From NCBI GenBank assembly GCA_002238855.1, contig MPND01000004.1:1-64000 (forward strand): a stretch of 64,000 bases of DNA, written 5' to 3'. Shown here piece by piece: positions 1 through 8,092 of the stretch; within the stretch, counting starts at the first letter, position 1; the number at the start of each line of letters is the position of its first letter. The notes below the pieces were generated by a model. It was not told where the DNA came from and searched no databases. It saw only the letters and a list, made by a program, of their open reading frames with translations. The position numbers and the translations under genes are program-made. The stretch is from SAR202 cluster bacterium bin90. GTDB taxonomy: Bacteria > Chloroflexota > Dehalococcoidia > Lucifugimonadales > JADFKI01.

Positions 1-515
1 GCTTCTACTTTATCCGCGATGTCATCCACGACGTCTTCGTCGGGCGGGATGTACTCGAAGCCGCGGTGCAGCAACTCCCTGGATGCGGACATCCTGTGGC
101 AGGGCAGGAAGTCTTCGAGTTCGCCCTGCATAGCCTGCATGAGGAATGTGACTATTGCCCTGCCGTTGTCGGTTTCCTCGCGGACCATTTGGGCGAGTTC
201 CGAGCGGATGCGGCTGTCAGCGGCCTGTGATTCGCGCTGGTCGGCGCGCTGTAAGCTGCGGCTTTGCCTGCGCCGAGCCGTGACGCCGTCGATGAATGCC
301 TGGGCTTCCTCAAGGCCGATCCTCTGGAGGATGCGGGCGGCGTCGAGCTGGTGGCAGGGCTGGAAGTCCTCGAATTCGCCGTTCATGGCGGATTTGAGGA
401 ACTTGATAATCGCCCTGCCGTTGTCGGTCTCTTCGAGGACGATCTGCCTGAGAGACTCGACAAGCTCGCGGTGTGTTGGTTGGTCTTGGTTTGGGTGTTG
501 TTGTTCTGCAATCAT
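1..515 (-). CDS. Partial protein with a duplicated ~55-residue domain (unknown function)
   Basis: This gene runs off the left edge; 171 residues are visible from the ATG at 513-515. The protein contains two copies of one domain. Residues about 17-75 and 102-153 both carry EETDNGRAI, then FL, then AM.GE.EDF.PCH, then A.R.L.R.G, at a constant 85-residue offset. It is charged and predicted helical, with no signal peptide or membrane segment. The helical repeat ending in A.RLL.RG reminds me of small phage-terminase or DNA-binding helices, but I cannot name the family. A consensus promoter lies immediately upstream, so the frame is well supported even though the C-terminus is missing. The frames on the opposite strand are low-complexity shadows. 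Confidence 0.75.
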   Translation of the reverse strand, partial: MIAEQQHPNQDQPTHRELVESLRQIVLEETDNGRAIIKFLKSAMNGEFEDFQPCHQLDAARILQRIGLEEAQAFIDGVTARRRQSRSLQRADQRESQAADSRIRSELAQMVREETDNGRAIVTFLMQAMQGELEDFLPCHRMSASRELLHRGFEYIPPDEDVVDDIADKVE

Positions 516-523
516 TTGTTCGC

Positions 524-552
524 ATTATAAGCACGGATGTTTGGATTGTCAA
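524..552 (-). promoter_or_regulatory. Consensus promoter of the left-edge gene, probably leaderless
   Basis: Read on the minus strand this is TTGACA (552-547), a 17-bp spacer and TATAAT (529-524), a perfect housekeeping-sigma promoter. Transcription should start near 516-518, one to three bases before the ATG at 515. The mRNA would then be leaderless or nearly so, and no Shine-Dalgarno sequence fits. Confidence 0.75.
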
Positions 553-789
553 GGGTGTTATCTCCGACGATAGCGTTTCCATTGGGGTGGATTGCTGTGG
601 ATTCCGTCCTTCGACAGGTCCTTCGGCGGCGCTCAGGACGAGCGGGGTTTTGCTATTTCGACCATCCGAATGGAAACGCTGCCGCTAACTTGCGGATGGA
701 TAGGCGTAAGTCTAACATGTGGGATGTTGCGGATTGAAATGCATCGATATGGATAGGATCAAATAGGATAATTTAAGGAGCGAAGCATA

Positions 790-1557
790 ATGGCCGTCGT
801 GGAGTATGAATTGCGAGGGCATGTGGCGTATATCACGCTGAACAGGCCTGACAAGTTGAATGCGATTGATGTGGAGATGCGGGACCTGCTGTGGCAACGC
901 CTGCATGAGGTGAATGACAATCCTGAGATATGGATGGCGGTCATCACAGGGAACGGGCGGGCGTTCAGCGTGGGTCATGATCTGGTCTCCATGTCCGGGC
1001 GCAGCGATGCGCTGTATGATCCGGAGATTTCGACTGAGGACCTGTATGTATATCAGTCGGAAATATTCAAGCCAATAATCTCTGCGATTAATGGCTTCTG
1101 CCTGGCGCAGGGCGGCGGCATTGCGCTGGCGTCGGACATACGGATTGCGTCGGATCAGGCGCAGTTCGGGTGGCCGCAGGCAAAGCGGGGCATCGGCTCG
1201 GTGAGTGGGCCCTGCATGCTGTCGCAGCGCGTGCCGCTGAACTTCGCGCTGGAGTTCCTGTTCACCGGGGATATGATTAGCGCTGAGCGTGCCTACGAAC
1301 TGGGCATGGTAAACATGGTTGTGCCGCACGAGGAGCTGATGGACCGGACGGATGCGCTTGTGCAGAAATTGCTGCAGAACGCACCGTTGCCGATGCGCGC
1401 GATCAAGGAGGTCGCGGTGCGTGGGCTGAGCATGCGGCTGGAGGACAGGGTGCGGCTTGCGGGTATCGTGAACCGCCGGTTGCAGCGCACGGATGACGCC
1501 ATCGAGGGCATCAAGGCGTTCCAGGAGAGGCGGACACCTGTGTTCAGGGGATCATAA
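790..1557 (+). CDS. Enoyl-CoA hydratase/isomerase (crotonase) family protein, catalytic glutamates replaced
   Basis: A crotonase-fold protein of 255 residues, the normal family length. The first strand reads ..VAYITLNRPDKLNAID, and the CoA/oxyanion-hole segments are NGRAFSVGHDL and AQGGGIALASDIRIAS. In true hydratases two glutamates sit in GGGxE and PExxLG. Here those positions read GGGIA and WPQAKRG, so Ala and Gln replace them. It probably binds an acyl-CoA, but a classical 2-enoyl-CoA hydration is doubtful; another crotonase reaction is possible. The start is preceded by AAGGAG. It leads a same-strand run with PIG-L, thioesterase and CaiB genes, suggesting acyl-CoA metabolism. Confidence 0.85.
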   Translation: MAVVEYELRGHVAYITLNRPDKLNAIDVEMRDLLWQRLHEVNDNPEIWMAVITGNGRAFSVGHDLVSMSGRSDALYDPEISTEDLYVYQSEIFKPIISAINGFCLAQGGGIALASDIRIASDQAQFGWPQAKRGIGSVSGPCMLSQRVPLNFALEFLFTGDMISAERAYELGMVNMVVPHEELMDRTDALVQKLLQNAPLPMRAIKEVAVRGLSMRLEDRVRLAGIVNRRLQRTDDAIEGIKAFQERRTPVFRGS

Positions 1558-1620
1558 CGGACATCGATCGTTATATCGATGTTGCGGGGATGAACAAGTA
1601 AGGAATAGTAGGGGATATAG

Positions 1621-2400
1621 ATGACACAACCTAGAGAGAGTTCAAATCCAAGTTCTGTCGAGCAGCCGCGGGCGCAGGCTTATCCGAATCCGGATGAATC
1701 GGAAGACCTGTCGCGCAGTACCACACCGGTACTGGTGGTTACGCCACACCCGGATGATGCCGAATCGGGCGCGGGCGCGACGATAGTGAAGTGGGCCGCG
1801 CAGGGTCGCAGGATAGTGCTGGTTGTCTGCACGAATGGAGACAAGGGCAGCTCCGACCCGGAGATGACATCGCCAAAGCTGGCTGCCATTCGCGAGGAGG
1901 AACAGCGGGAGGCAGCGGGAGTACTGGGTGTGTCTGAGGTCGTGTTCCTGCGACATACCGATCAGCACCTAAAAGACACCTACGAACTTCGGGAGCAGAT
2001 TTCGCGGGAGATTCGCCGCCATATGCCGCACACGGTACTGACGATCGACCCGAATCGCCCGTACATCCGTCACGAGGACCACTATGTCTGCGGGCGGGTT
2101 ACGCTGAACTGCGTGTTTCCATACGCGCGGGACAGGATGGCGTTCCCGGAGCACATCGAGGAAGGACTGGAACCGCACAAGGTGCGCGAGGTGTACCTTT
2201 GGGGTTCGCTGGACCCGGACACATTCTTGGACGTTACAGACACTTTCGACGCGAAGCTGGACGCGCTGAGCCGTCATCGCAGCCAGGTCGGACAGGGCTG
2301 GGAGTTGCGCGAGGTGCGCGCGCGAACTCGGTACGCCGAGGTGGGCAAGAGGATTGGCGCTACCTACGCAGAGGCGTTCAAGCGGATAGAGATCTTTTAG
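1621..2400 (+). CDS. PIG-L (LmbE-like) family deacetylase
   Basis: A zinc-dependent de-N-acetylase of the PIG-L/LmbE family, 259 residues. The family hallmark is PHPDD at residues 42-46, preceded by VLVVT, which supplies metal ligands and the catalytic aspartate. IRHEDH farther on carries the later histidine ligand. Family members remove acetyl groups from N-acetylglucosamine-type substrates (mycothiol, teicoplanin, GPI precursors); the substrate here cannot be read from sequence. The first ~35 residues are polar and likely disordered. There is no signal peptide, so it is cytoplasmic. It lies 63 bp after the crotonase gene on the same strand. Confidence 0.85.
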   Translation: MTQPRESSNPSSVEQPRAQAYPNPDESEDLSRSTTPVLVVTPHPDDAESGAGATIVKWAAQGRRIVLVVCTNGDKGSSDPEMTSPKLAAIREEEQREAAGVLGVSEVVFLRHTDQHLKDTYELREQISREIRRHMPHTVLTIDPNRPYIRHEDHYVCGRVTLNCVFPYARDRMAFPEHIEEGLEPHKVREVYLWGSLDPDTFLDVTDTFDAKLDALSRHRSQVGQGWELREVRARTRYAEVGKRIGATYAEAFKRIEIF

Positions 2401-2459
2401 TCGGGTAGCCGTATTCTTCAGACAGGATCGACAGGATAGGAAACTACGAGGAACCAGCT

Positions 2460-2828
2460 ATGACAATGGAAAAATTTGAGGCGGGCCAGAAATTCGAGCA
2501 GGAGATTGAGGTTACGCTGGAGCATACGACCAACCGCATGGGCAAGCCCGGGGCGGATGTGCTTTCAACGCCGGCGCTGCTGGGGCTGATGGAGGGTGCT
2601 TGCATACAGCAGTCCGAGCCGTACATGCCCGCCGAGCATACGACGGTTGGGTACGCGGTGGACAGGCTGCGGCATCTCGCGCCGACCCCGGTTGGGAACA
2701 AGGTTGTTGTCAGCGTGGAACTGACGGAGATTGACCGCAACCGCCTGACATACCAGATAGAGGCGCATGAGGGCGAGCAGCGCATAGCAATGGCGACGCA
2801 CAAGCGGGCTGTCATTCCCATCCAATAA
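2460..2828 (+). CDS. Hotdog-fold acyl-CoA thioesterase, FlK-like
   Basis: A 122-residue single hotdog domain resembling fluoroacetyl-CoA thioesterase FlK. In FlK the catalytic set is Thr42, Glu50 and His76. The same spacing is visible here as Thr37 and Glu45 in STPALLGLMEGA and His72 in RHLAPTPVG. It would hydrolyse a small acyl-CoA thioester. Specificity for fluoroacetyl-CoA is not implied, since many family members are general housekeeping thioesterases. It follows the PIG-L gene by 59 bp across a CAGGAT-type intergenic repeat. Confidence 0.8.
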   Translation: MTMEKFEAGQKFEQEIEVTLEHTTNRMGKPGADVLSTPALLGLMEGACIQQSEPYMPAEHTTVGYAVDRLRHLAPTPVGNKVVVSVELTEIDRNRLTYQIEAHEGEQRIAMATHKRAVIPIQ

Positions 2829-2871
2829 CTCAAGCGTACATCGATAGACAGGACGGACAGGATGGGGCGGA

Positions 2872-3273
2872 ATGGACGCAGAACGGGCTGACCTTTACTG
2901 GAAGTGGGGCGTGAGGGCTGGCCTGGCGCTATTGTTGCTTCTTGCGAATGTCCTGCTAGTGATGGTAATTTTCAACGCTTCGGATGCATTTGACGCCGTT
3001 GACAGGGTTGGCGAGGCTGCGGAATCGCTTGAGCAGGCTTCCGATGCGCTTGACGTCGTAGCTGCCGAGCTTGGTCAAGATGGGGACCGTATCGCTGAGA
3101 TTATCGAACAGGCCGGTGAGGATGTTACTGGTGCGCGAGATGTGCTGGAGCGGGCGGGCGAGGATGTAACACGATCGGCGGATGCCCTGGAGGATGCCCG
3201 CTCGAACTTTGGTCGGGCAGCGGACGATTTCGGGCGTATAGCCGACACGCTAGAAGAGGCGTTTTCTCAGTGA
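2872..3273 (+). CDS. Single-pass membrane protein with a long amphipathic helical tail
   Basis: 133 residues. Residues about 13-34 form one strongly hydrophobic helix (AGLALLLLLANVLLVMVIF), followed by about 100 residues of acidic, heptad-like helix with repeated EAAESLEQA, EQAGEDV and ERAGEDV motifs. This looks like a membrane-anchored coiled coil. I recognise no family. Its stop codon overlaps the GTG of the CaiB gene in GTGA, suggesting translational coupling if that GTG is the real start. Confidence 0.7.
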   Translation: MDAERADLYWKWGVRAGLALLLLLANVLLVMVIFNASDAFDAVDRVGEAAESLEQASDALDVVAAELGQDGDRIAEIIEQAGEDVTGARDVLERAGEDVTRSADALEDARSNFGRAADDFGRIADTLEEAFSQ

Positions 3274-4520
3274 CGGATGGGTCGAACCGACATACAGATG
3301 GTTCAACCGGCTTACCGCAAGCGGGAGGACGGATGCTCGAAGGGCTAAAGGTGCTGGATCTGACGCACTATGTCGCCGGGCCGTACGCGACGCGACTGAT
3401 GGCGGCGCAGGGGGCTGAGGTAATCAAGGTCGAGCGCCCGGGCGTGGGCGACCCGTCTCGGCGCATTGGGCCGTATCCTGACGAGGTGCCGCACCGTGAG
3501 AAAAGCGCGCTGTTCCTCTACCTGAATACGGGCAAGAAGTCGGTTACGCTGAACCTGAAGAACGAGGCATCCAAGCCCATTCTTCACCATTTGTTGGAGT
3601 GGGCGGATGTGCTGGTGGAGAATTTTCGACCTGCGGTGATCGAGCGGCTTGGACTGGACTACGACAGCGTTGCGGCTGTGAATTCGGGCCTGGTGATGAC
3701 TTCCATCTCGAACTTCGGGCAGACGGGGCCCTATCGCGATTACGGCGCGCGTGAAATCAACCTGTACGCAATGGGCGGGCTGATGTACATCACGGGCGAT
3801 CCGGAGCGCGAGCCACTGCACATGGCGGCGCGGCTGGCGCAGTATGGCGCGGGCCAGAACGCCTTCGCGGGCACGATGGGAGCGCTGATGCACCGCGACA
3901 TCTCGGGGGCTGGACAGCATGTGGATGTGGCGATATCGGAGTACCTGGCGACTATCCTTGAGAACGCGCTGAGCCAGTACAGCTACACTGGCAGCAACTT
4001 CCGTCGCACGGGCAATCGTGGGTACGGGCGCGCGGCATGGGGCCCGTATCCATGCAGGGACGGGTATGTGGGAGTGATTGCGGGACCTGATCACAAGTGG
4101 CCGGAGATGGCGGAACTGATGGGGATCGCCGAACTTGCGGAGGAGCGCTTCGACGACCGCGCCGGCAGAGGCGAGAATGCCGATGAGCTGGACGCCCTGA
4201 TGCTGCCCTGGCTCATGGAGCACGACAGGCACGAGATTTTCGAGCGCGCGCAGCACAGGGGGCTGGCATTCGCGTATGTGGCGACGCCCGAAGACATTCT
4301 GGGCTGGGAGCATCTGCGGGAACGGGGATTCTTCGCAGAGGTGGAGCATCCGGAGGCGGGTGCGCTGGAACACCCGACGCTGCCGTGGCGAGTGGAAGGG
4401 GGAGATGTGTCGTTGGATGCCGCGCCGACGCTGGGCCAGCATAACAGTGAAGTGTACAGCGGGATGCTAGGGTATAGCAGGGACGACGTGGTGCGGATGC
4501 GGGGGATGGGGGTTGTGTAG
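3270..4520 (+). CDS. CaiB/BaiF family CoA-transferase (class III)
   Basis: A family III CoA-transferase. The N-terminal signature LEGLKVLDLTHYVAGPYATR and the next block GAEVIKVERPG.GDPSR are typical, as are LNLKN and VENFRPAVIERLGLDY. The catalytic acid in the formyl-CoA transferase subfamily is an Asp in a (V)DV..x(D) segment; here the matching stretch is HVDVAISEY, with Glu. The start is uncertain. The GTG at 3270 overlaps the previous stop, but the ATG at 3333 is preceded by GGGAGGA and begins where the family begins (395 residues). The 21-residue extension is low complexity, so 3333 may be the true start. Confidence 0.9.
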   Translation: MTDGSNRHTDGSTGLPQAGGRMLEGLKVLDLTHYVAGPYATRLMAAQGAEVIKVERPGVGDPSRRIGPYPDEVPHREKSALFLYLNTGKKSVTLNLKNEASKPILHHLLEWADVLVENFRPAVIERLGLDYDSVAAVNSGLVMTSISNFGQTGPYRDYGAREINLYAMGGLMYITGDPEREPLHMAARLAQYGAGQNAFAGTMGALMHRDISGAGQHVDVAISEYLATILENALSQYSYTGSNFRRTGNRGYGRAAWGPYPCRDGYVGVIAGPDHKWPEMAELMGIAELAEERFDDRAGRGENADELDALMLPWLMEHDRHEIFERAQHRGLAFAYVATPEDILGWEHLRERGFFAEVEHPEAGALEHPTLPWRVEGGDVSLDAAPTLGQHNSEVYSGMLGYSRDDVVRMRGMGVV

Positions 4521-4650
4521 GTGGTCACGGAAGAGGTTCAATTGTCGTAACCCGCGTGTATTGCCATAAGTAGCTTGACATGCCCACATGGTTAGCTTAA
4601 GCTTAAGCTGCACAAGCGGTGGTGAGTACCCTTGGGAAGGAGTGTTGATC

Positions 4651-4890
4651 ATGGACATTGAACAGTTAGTCGGAAAACTAAGGGAAATGTACTACGGTGC
4701 TGACAGAGGCGAAGAAGTGGCGATGATTCACCTCTTTGGCATCAAGTATGCCCAAGAACTTGGTCGCATCCCCAGCACATTAATTGCAAGGGAAGCTCAA
4801 CTAAGAGAGTCAACCAGTTACCACACCGAGATTAGTAAGGGCCGCAAATTGGCCAAGTTTGTCGATGTGAAGCCAGAATACATGGATTAA
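4651..4890 (+). CDS. Small helical protein of unknown function
   Basis: 79 residues, starting at an ATG with an excellent GGAAGGAG eight bases upstream. The chain is predicted helical (MDIEQLVGKLREMYYGA.. HLFGIKYAQELG) and ends in basic SKGRKLAKFVDVKP. The middle STLIAREAQL..STSYHTEISKG could be a helix-turn-helix, so a DNA-binding role is possible but unproven. An in-frame upstream start at 4588 exists but lacks a good ribosome site. It lies 66 bp before the NYN nuclease gene on the same strand and could be cotranscribed with it. Confidence 0.65.
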   Translation: MDIEQLVGKLREMYYGADRGEEVAMIHLFGIKYAQELGRIPSTLIAREAQLRESTSYHTEISKGRKLAKFVDVKPEYMD

Positions 4891-4956
4891 CCGACTCGCT
4901 GCATTTATGAGGTATGTTTCGATCTTCGAAGAAAGAGAGATTGAAGAGGAAGGTTA

Positions 4957-5586
4957 ATGATTTTGGCAAATCGTGTCGTAGTATACATTGACGGGTTCAA
5001 CCTGTATTACGGCATGCGGTCGAGAGGATGGCGGCGGTACTACTGGCTTGACCTTCGCCGTCTTGCCGGGAGGTTGCTGCGTCCGGGACAGACGTTAGCC
5101 GGGGTCAAATATTTCACGGCGCGGGTCATTCCGGATGCGGGCAGCGAGGATAAGGCAAGGCGGCAGAATACTTACTTGGAAGCGCTTGCCACCTTAGCCG
5201 ACGTAGATATCCACTACGGATATTATCTGCCCAAGATGCAACGCTGCGCCGACTGTGGCGCGACATGGCAGGCATACGAAGAGAAGATGACCGATGTGAA
5301 CATCGCTGTCGAGTTGCTGTCAGACGCTTACGACGACAGATTCGATACAGCCATCGTAATTTCTGCGGATAGCGATCTGGCGCGCCCCATAACTACTATC
5401 CGTGAGCGGTTTCCGGGGAAGCGGGTCGTTGTCGCTTTCCCGCCCAACCGCGTCTCTAAGCTCCTGCGTAGCGTAGCGACGGCGGCTTTCAGCATTGGTC
5501 GAGATGCTCTCAGGGACAGCCAATTGAAAGAGAGCATTGCCAGACAAGACGGAGAGACAATCACACGACCTTCAGAGTGGAGTTAG
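4957..5586 (+). CDS. NYN-domain (LabA/DUF88-type, PIN-like) nuclease
   Basis: 209 residues of the NYN fold, a metal-dependent PIN-like RNase domain. Diagnostic segments are VVVYIDGFNLYYGM (Asp12), KMTDVNIAVELLSDAY and TAIVISADSDLARPI, which together supply the acidic metal site. An insert at about residues 90-100 has CADCG, a half zinc-ribbon. It probably degrades RNA in the cytoplasm. GAGGAAGG precedes the ATG. The gene ends just before a minus-strand transcription unit predicted to terminate against it. Confidence 0.85.
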   Translation: MILANRVVVYIDGFNLYYGMRSRGWRRYYWLDLRRLAGRLLRPGQTLAGVKYFTARVIPDAGSEDKARRQNTYLEALATLADVDIHYGYYLPKMQRCADCGATWQAYEEKMTDVNIAVELLSDAYDDRFDTAIVISADSDLARPITTIRERFPGKRVVVAFPPNRVSKLLRSVATAAFSIGRDALRDSQLKESIARQDGETITRPSEWS

Positions 5587-5594
5587 CGAGAAGA

Positions 5595-5669
5595 ATTGAC
5601 AAAAAGAGACGTCTCCCAAAGGGCCCTTATGGGAGACGTCGGGCCAGCGGAACTACCCGCTGGGGGGGT
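5595..5669 (-). ncRNA. Predicted ~70-nt small RNA of two hairpins ending in a terminator
   Basis: On the minus strand, a start near 5669 follows a TTGACA/TATCAT promoter. The transcript would form a 7-bp hairpin (arms 5657-5663 and 5644-5650, CCAGCGG/CCGCTGG). An 11-bp perfect stem follows (5630-5640 and 5608-5618, arms GACGTCTCCCA), and then TCTTTTT, an intrinsic terminator. No open frame fits between promoter and terminator. It points toward the end of the NYN gene and diverges from the aminotransferase gene. I cannot assign it to an RNA family. Confidence 0.5.
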
Positions 5670-5675
5670 ACATAA

Positions 5676-5704
5676 ATGATATGCATTGTACGCGCAGTTG
5701 TCAA
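5676..5704 (-). promoter_or_regulatory. Promoter for the minus-strand small RNA
   Basis: TTGACA (5704-5699), exactly 17 bp, then TATCAT (5681-5676) on the minus strand. It drives toward the two-hairpin element and away from the aminotransferase gene. Confidence 0.6.
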
Positions 5705-5769
5705 CGCAGTTGAAAGATAATACACTTGCTTGACGAGCCGAAATCGGCGTACATAAGGAGGACACACCG

Positions 5770-6978
5770 ATGGCAGATGCCAAACCGTTTAGCTTCAAGG
5801 AACTCTTCGCAAAGAACGCGCCCGAAGGTAGAGACGCGCCTGTGGTGAAGCGCGGCAAGTATGACTTCGCCGTGGCATATCCTGACCCCAAGTCTATGCC
5901 GCTGGACGGTCTTGTGGACGCGCTCCGAGAGGGCCTGGCAACAGAGGGCGACGACCTTGCGATATACGCGAACCAGAGCGGTTATGCGCCGCTGCGCCAG
6001 TTCGTTGCGGACAAGCTAGCGCGCGACAGGGGCATCAACATCGGCATTGACGACCTCATCATCGGCGACGGCTCCGGCCAGCCCATTCACATGATCTGCG
6101 AAGCTCTGCTGGACCCCGGCGATGTCGTGCTGGTGGAGAACTTCGTGTACTCAGGCACGCTTGGGCAACTCCGACGCTTCCATACGGACATACGCGGCGT
6201 GGAGTGCGACAACGAAGGGATGCTGCCGGACGCGCTGGAATCTGCAATCGTCAAGGCGACGGGAGAAGGCAAGCGCCCAAAGTTCATCTACACAATTCCG
6301 ACATTCCAGAATCCGCAGGGCTGGACGATGACGCTGGAACGCCGCAAGGAAATGGTGCGGCTGTCCCAAAAGCATGGCGTCCCCATCCTCGAAGACGACT
6401 GCTATGTTGACCTGCGCTACGGAGGCGAGGATGTTACATCCCTGCATGCGCTGGACGACACTGGCAGCGTGATGTATGCGGGGTCGTTCTCGAAGATTAT
6501 CGCGCCGGGGATGCGGCTCGGCTACCTGACGGCATCTCGTGAGGTTATGGATGTCGCGCGCGTGGTTAAAAGCGGCGGCGCGGCGAACCAGTTCGCATCG
6601 TGGGCGGTGCATCGCTACTCAACGGGGCATCTGGACGACCATATCGTCGAGATCAATGACATCCAGCGCACGAAGCGTGACGCGATGCTGGCGGCACTGG
6701 GCGAAAACTTCGGCGGCGCGGCGTCTTGGAGCAGGCCCGAGGGCGGGCTGTTCATCTGGCTGCAGATGCCTGAAGAGGCGGACGTAACGGCTATCCGCGA
6801 CAAGGTGCTGGAGACGGCGGATGTAGGTTATCAGGCCGGTCCTCTGTTTGCGCCGGACGGAGTTTCGGGACGCAATTACGCGCGACTGTGCTTCGGGTAC
6901 AACACGCCTGAAGAGATTCACGAGGGTATCGCGCGGCTTGCCGAAGCGTTCGAGCGCGAGGGCGTTCTGAAAAGCTAA
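5770..6978 (+). CDS. PLP-dependent aminotransferase, class I/II (LysN/2-aminoadipate type)
   Basis: 402 residues of fold-type I aminotransferase without the winged-helix domain of MocR regulators. The pyridoxal lysine is Lys242 in SFSKIIAPGMRLGY. The ring-binding aspartate lies in LEDDCYVDLRYGG (209-210), and TIPTFQNPQGWTMT is the PTFQNPxG segment of the 2-aminoadipate/aromatic aminotransferase subgroup. The substrate is probably an amino acid with a long or branched side chain, but this is not fixed by motifs. AAGGAGG precedes the ATG. A terminator-like hairpin follows at 7006-7038. Confidence 0.9.
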   Translation: MADAKPFSFKELFAKNAPEGRDAPVVKRGKYDFAVAYPDPKSMPLDGLVDALREGLATEGDDLAIYANQSGYAPLRQFVADKLARDRGINIGIDDLIIGDGSGQPIHMICEALLDPGDVVLVENFVYSGTLGQLRRFHTDIRGVECDNEGMLPDALESAIVKATGEGKRPKFIYTIPTFQNPQGWTMTLERRKEMVRLSQKHGVPILEDDCYVDLRYGGEDVTSLHALDDTGSVMYAGSFSKIIAPGMRLGYLTASREVMDVARVVKSGGAANQFASWAVHRYSTGHLDDHIVEINDIQRTKRDAMLAALGENFGGAASWSRPEGGLFIWLQMPEEADVTAIRDKVLETADVGYQAGPLFAPDGVSGRNYARLCFGYNTPEEIHEGIARLAEAFEREGVLKS

Positions 6979-7005
6979 TCAGCGCAGCTGACATCGGTTT
7001 ATTGA

Positions 7006-7038
7006 GATGGGCAGGATGTTTGGGTTCTGCCCATCTTT
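7006..7038 (+). terminator. Weak intrinsic terminator after the aminotransferase gene
   Basis: Nine-base perfect arms GATGGGCAG (7006-7014) and CTGCCCATC (7027-7035) are followed by TTT. The T-run is short, so termination may be partial with read-through into the next gene. Confidence 0.5.
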
Positions 7039-7058
7039 GCATTTACGGGAGATTTGGC

Positions 7059-7970
7059 ATGCGTATCTGTTCATTCTTGCCGAGCGGCACGGAGATTGTG
7101 TTTGCGCTGGGGCTGGGCGATTCGCTGTTCGCGGTGAGCCACGAGTGTGACTATCCTAAAGAGGCGCTTGCCAAGCCCAAGATTGTCCGCAGCAGGTTTG
7201 ACGCGGATAAGCTGAGTAGCCAGGAGATCGACCGCGTAGTCACGGAGATGTACCAGCGGGGCGAGCGCATCTACGAGGTGGATGAGGATGTGCTGCGCGA
7301 TGCGGCGCCGGACCTGCTTCTCACGCAGGAACTGTGCGATGTGTGCGCGGTATCTTACGAAGATGTGCGGCATGCGGCATCGCGACTGGCATACCCGCCG
7401 AATGTCGTTTCGCTGGATCCGGCCTCCATCGGCAATATGCTCGAAGACATACAGATGGTGGGTGACTTGTGCGGCGTGCCAGATGCCGCGTCGGCATTTG
7501 TCACTGAACTCCGTGAGCGGGTGAGTGCGGTGCGCTCCAAGGCGTCTGCATCCACGTCAGCGCCACGGGTGGCATGCATCGAATGGCTTGAACCGCCCAT
7601 CGTGGCGGGGCACTGGATACCGCAGATGGTGGAGCTTGCCGGCGGTATTGACGCGCTTGCCAAGCCGGGAGAGGCTTCACGGCGCATCACGATGGACGAG
7701 CTTGCAGAGTCTGAGCCTGATGTGCTGGTGTTGATGCCGTGCGGGATGGACGCAGAAAGGGCGCGTGAGGAATTCGAGGCGCTGGAGAACCTGGAAGAGT
7801 GGCGCGGTCTACCGGCGGTCGCCAATGAGCGGGCTTACTTCGTGGATTCAGGATCGTACTTCAGCCGCAGCGGACCTCGCCTCGTGGACGGGCTGGAGCA
7901 GATGGCGCAGATGATTCATCCGGACATGTTCAGCGAGACCGATTCGGAATTCACGGTCTGGGATGAATAA
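7059..7970 (+). CDS. Cobalamin/iron-siderophore-type substrate-binding protein, BtuF-like, no signal peptide
   Basis: 303 residues related to BtuF/FepB-type periplasmic binding domains (COG0614). The start MRICSFLPSGTEIVFALGLGD..VSHECDYP is typical of a cytoplasmic subset annotated as cobalamin-binding proteins. ERIYEVDEDVLRDAAPDLLLTQELCDVCAVSYEDV and the closing RSGPRLVDGLEQMAQMIHP also match. There is no leader peptide or lipobox, and no BtuCD genes are nearby, so direct transport is unlikely and the ligand is uncertain. The ATG at 7059 follows GGGAGA. A longer in-frame start would overlap the terminator hairpin and is rejected. Confidence 0.8.
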   Translation: MRICSFLPSGTEIVFALGLGDSLFAVSHECDYPKEALAKPKIVRSRFDADKLSSQEIDRVVTEMYQRGERIYEVDEDVLRDAAPDLLLTQELCDVCAVSYEDVRHAASRLAYPPNVVSLDPASIGNMLEDIQMVGDLCGVPDAASAFVTELRERVSAVRSKASASTSAPRVACIEWLEPPIVAGHWIPQMVELAGGIDALAKPGEASRRITMDELAESEPDVLVLMPCGMDAERAREEFEALENLEEWRGLPAVANERAYFVDSGSYFSRSGPRLVDGLEQMAQMIHPDMFSETDSEFTVWDE

Positions 7971-8092
7971 CCTCTGGGCGAGCGAGCGAATCTGTAGCGC
8001 CTAGCCTGAGAGGAACACTGTAACGCGACTTCCCCCGATTTAGGCTGCGCCTTGGGTGGCGCCCCAGCCTTCTCCTCGGGAGAATCTGAGAA

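Noticed and set aside
310-582. Minus-strand open frame overlapping the left-edge gene
   Set aside because: Its sequence is Arg/Pro-rich shadow of the real gene, which has the repeat domain and the promoter in another frame.
1636-1650. GTTCAAATCC, resembling a tRNA T-loop
   Set aside because: It lies inside the PIG-L gene and no acceptor or anticodon stem folds around it.
3345-4442. Long minus-strand open frame of 365 codons
   Set aside because: It is an antisense shadow of the CaiB gene with His/Arg/Gln-rich, unconserved sequence.
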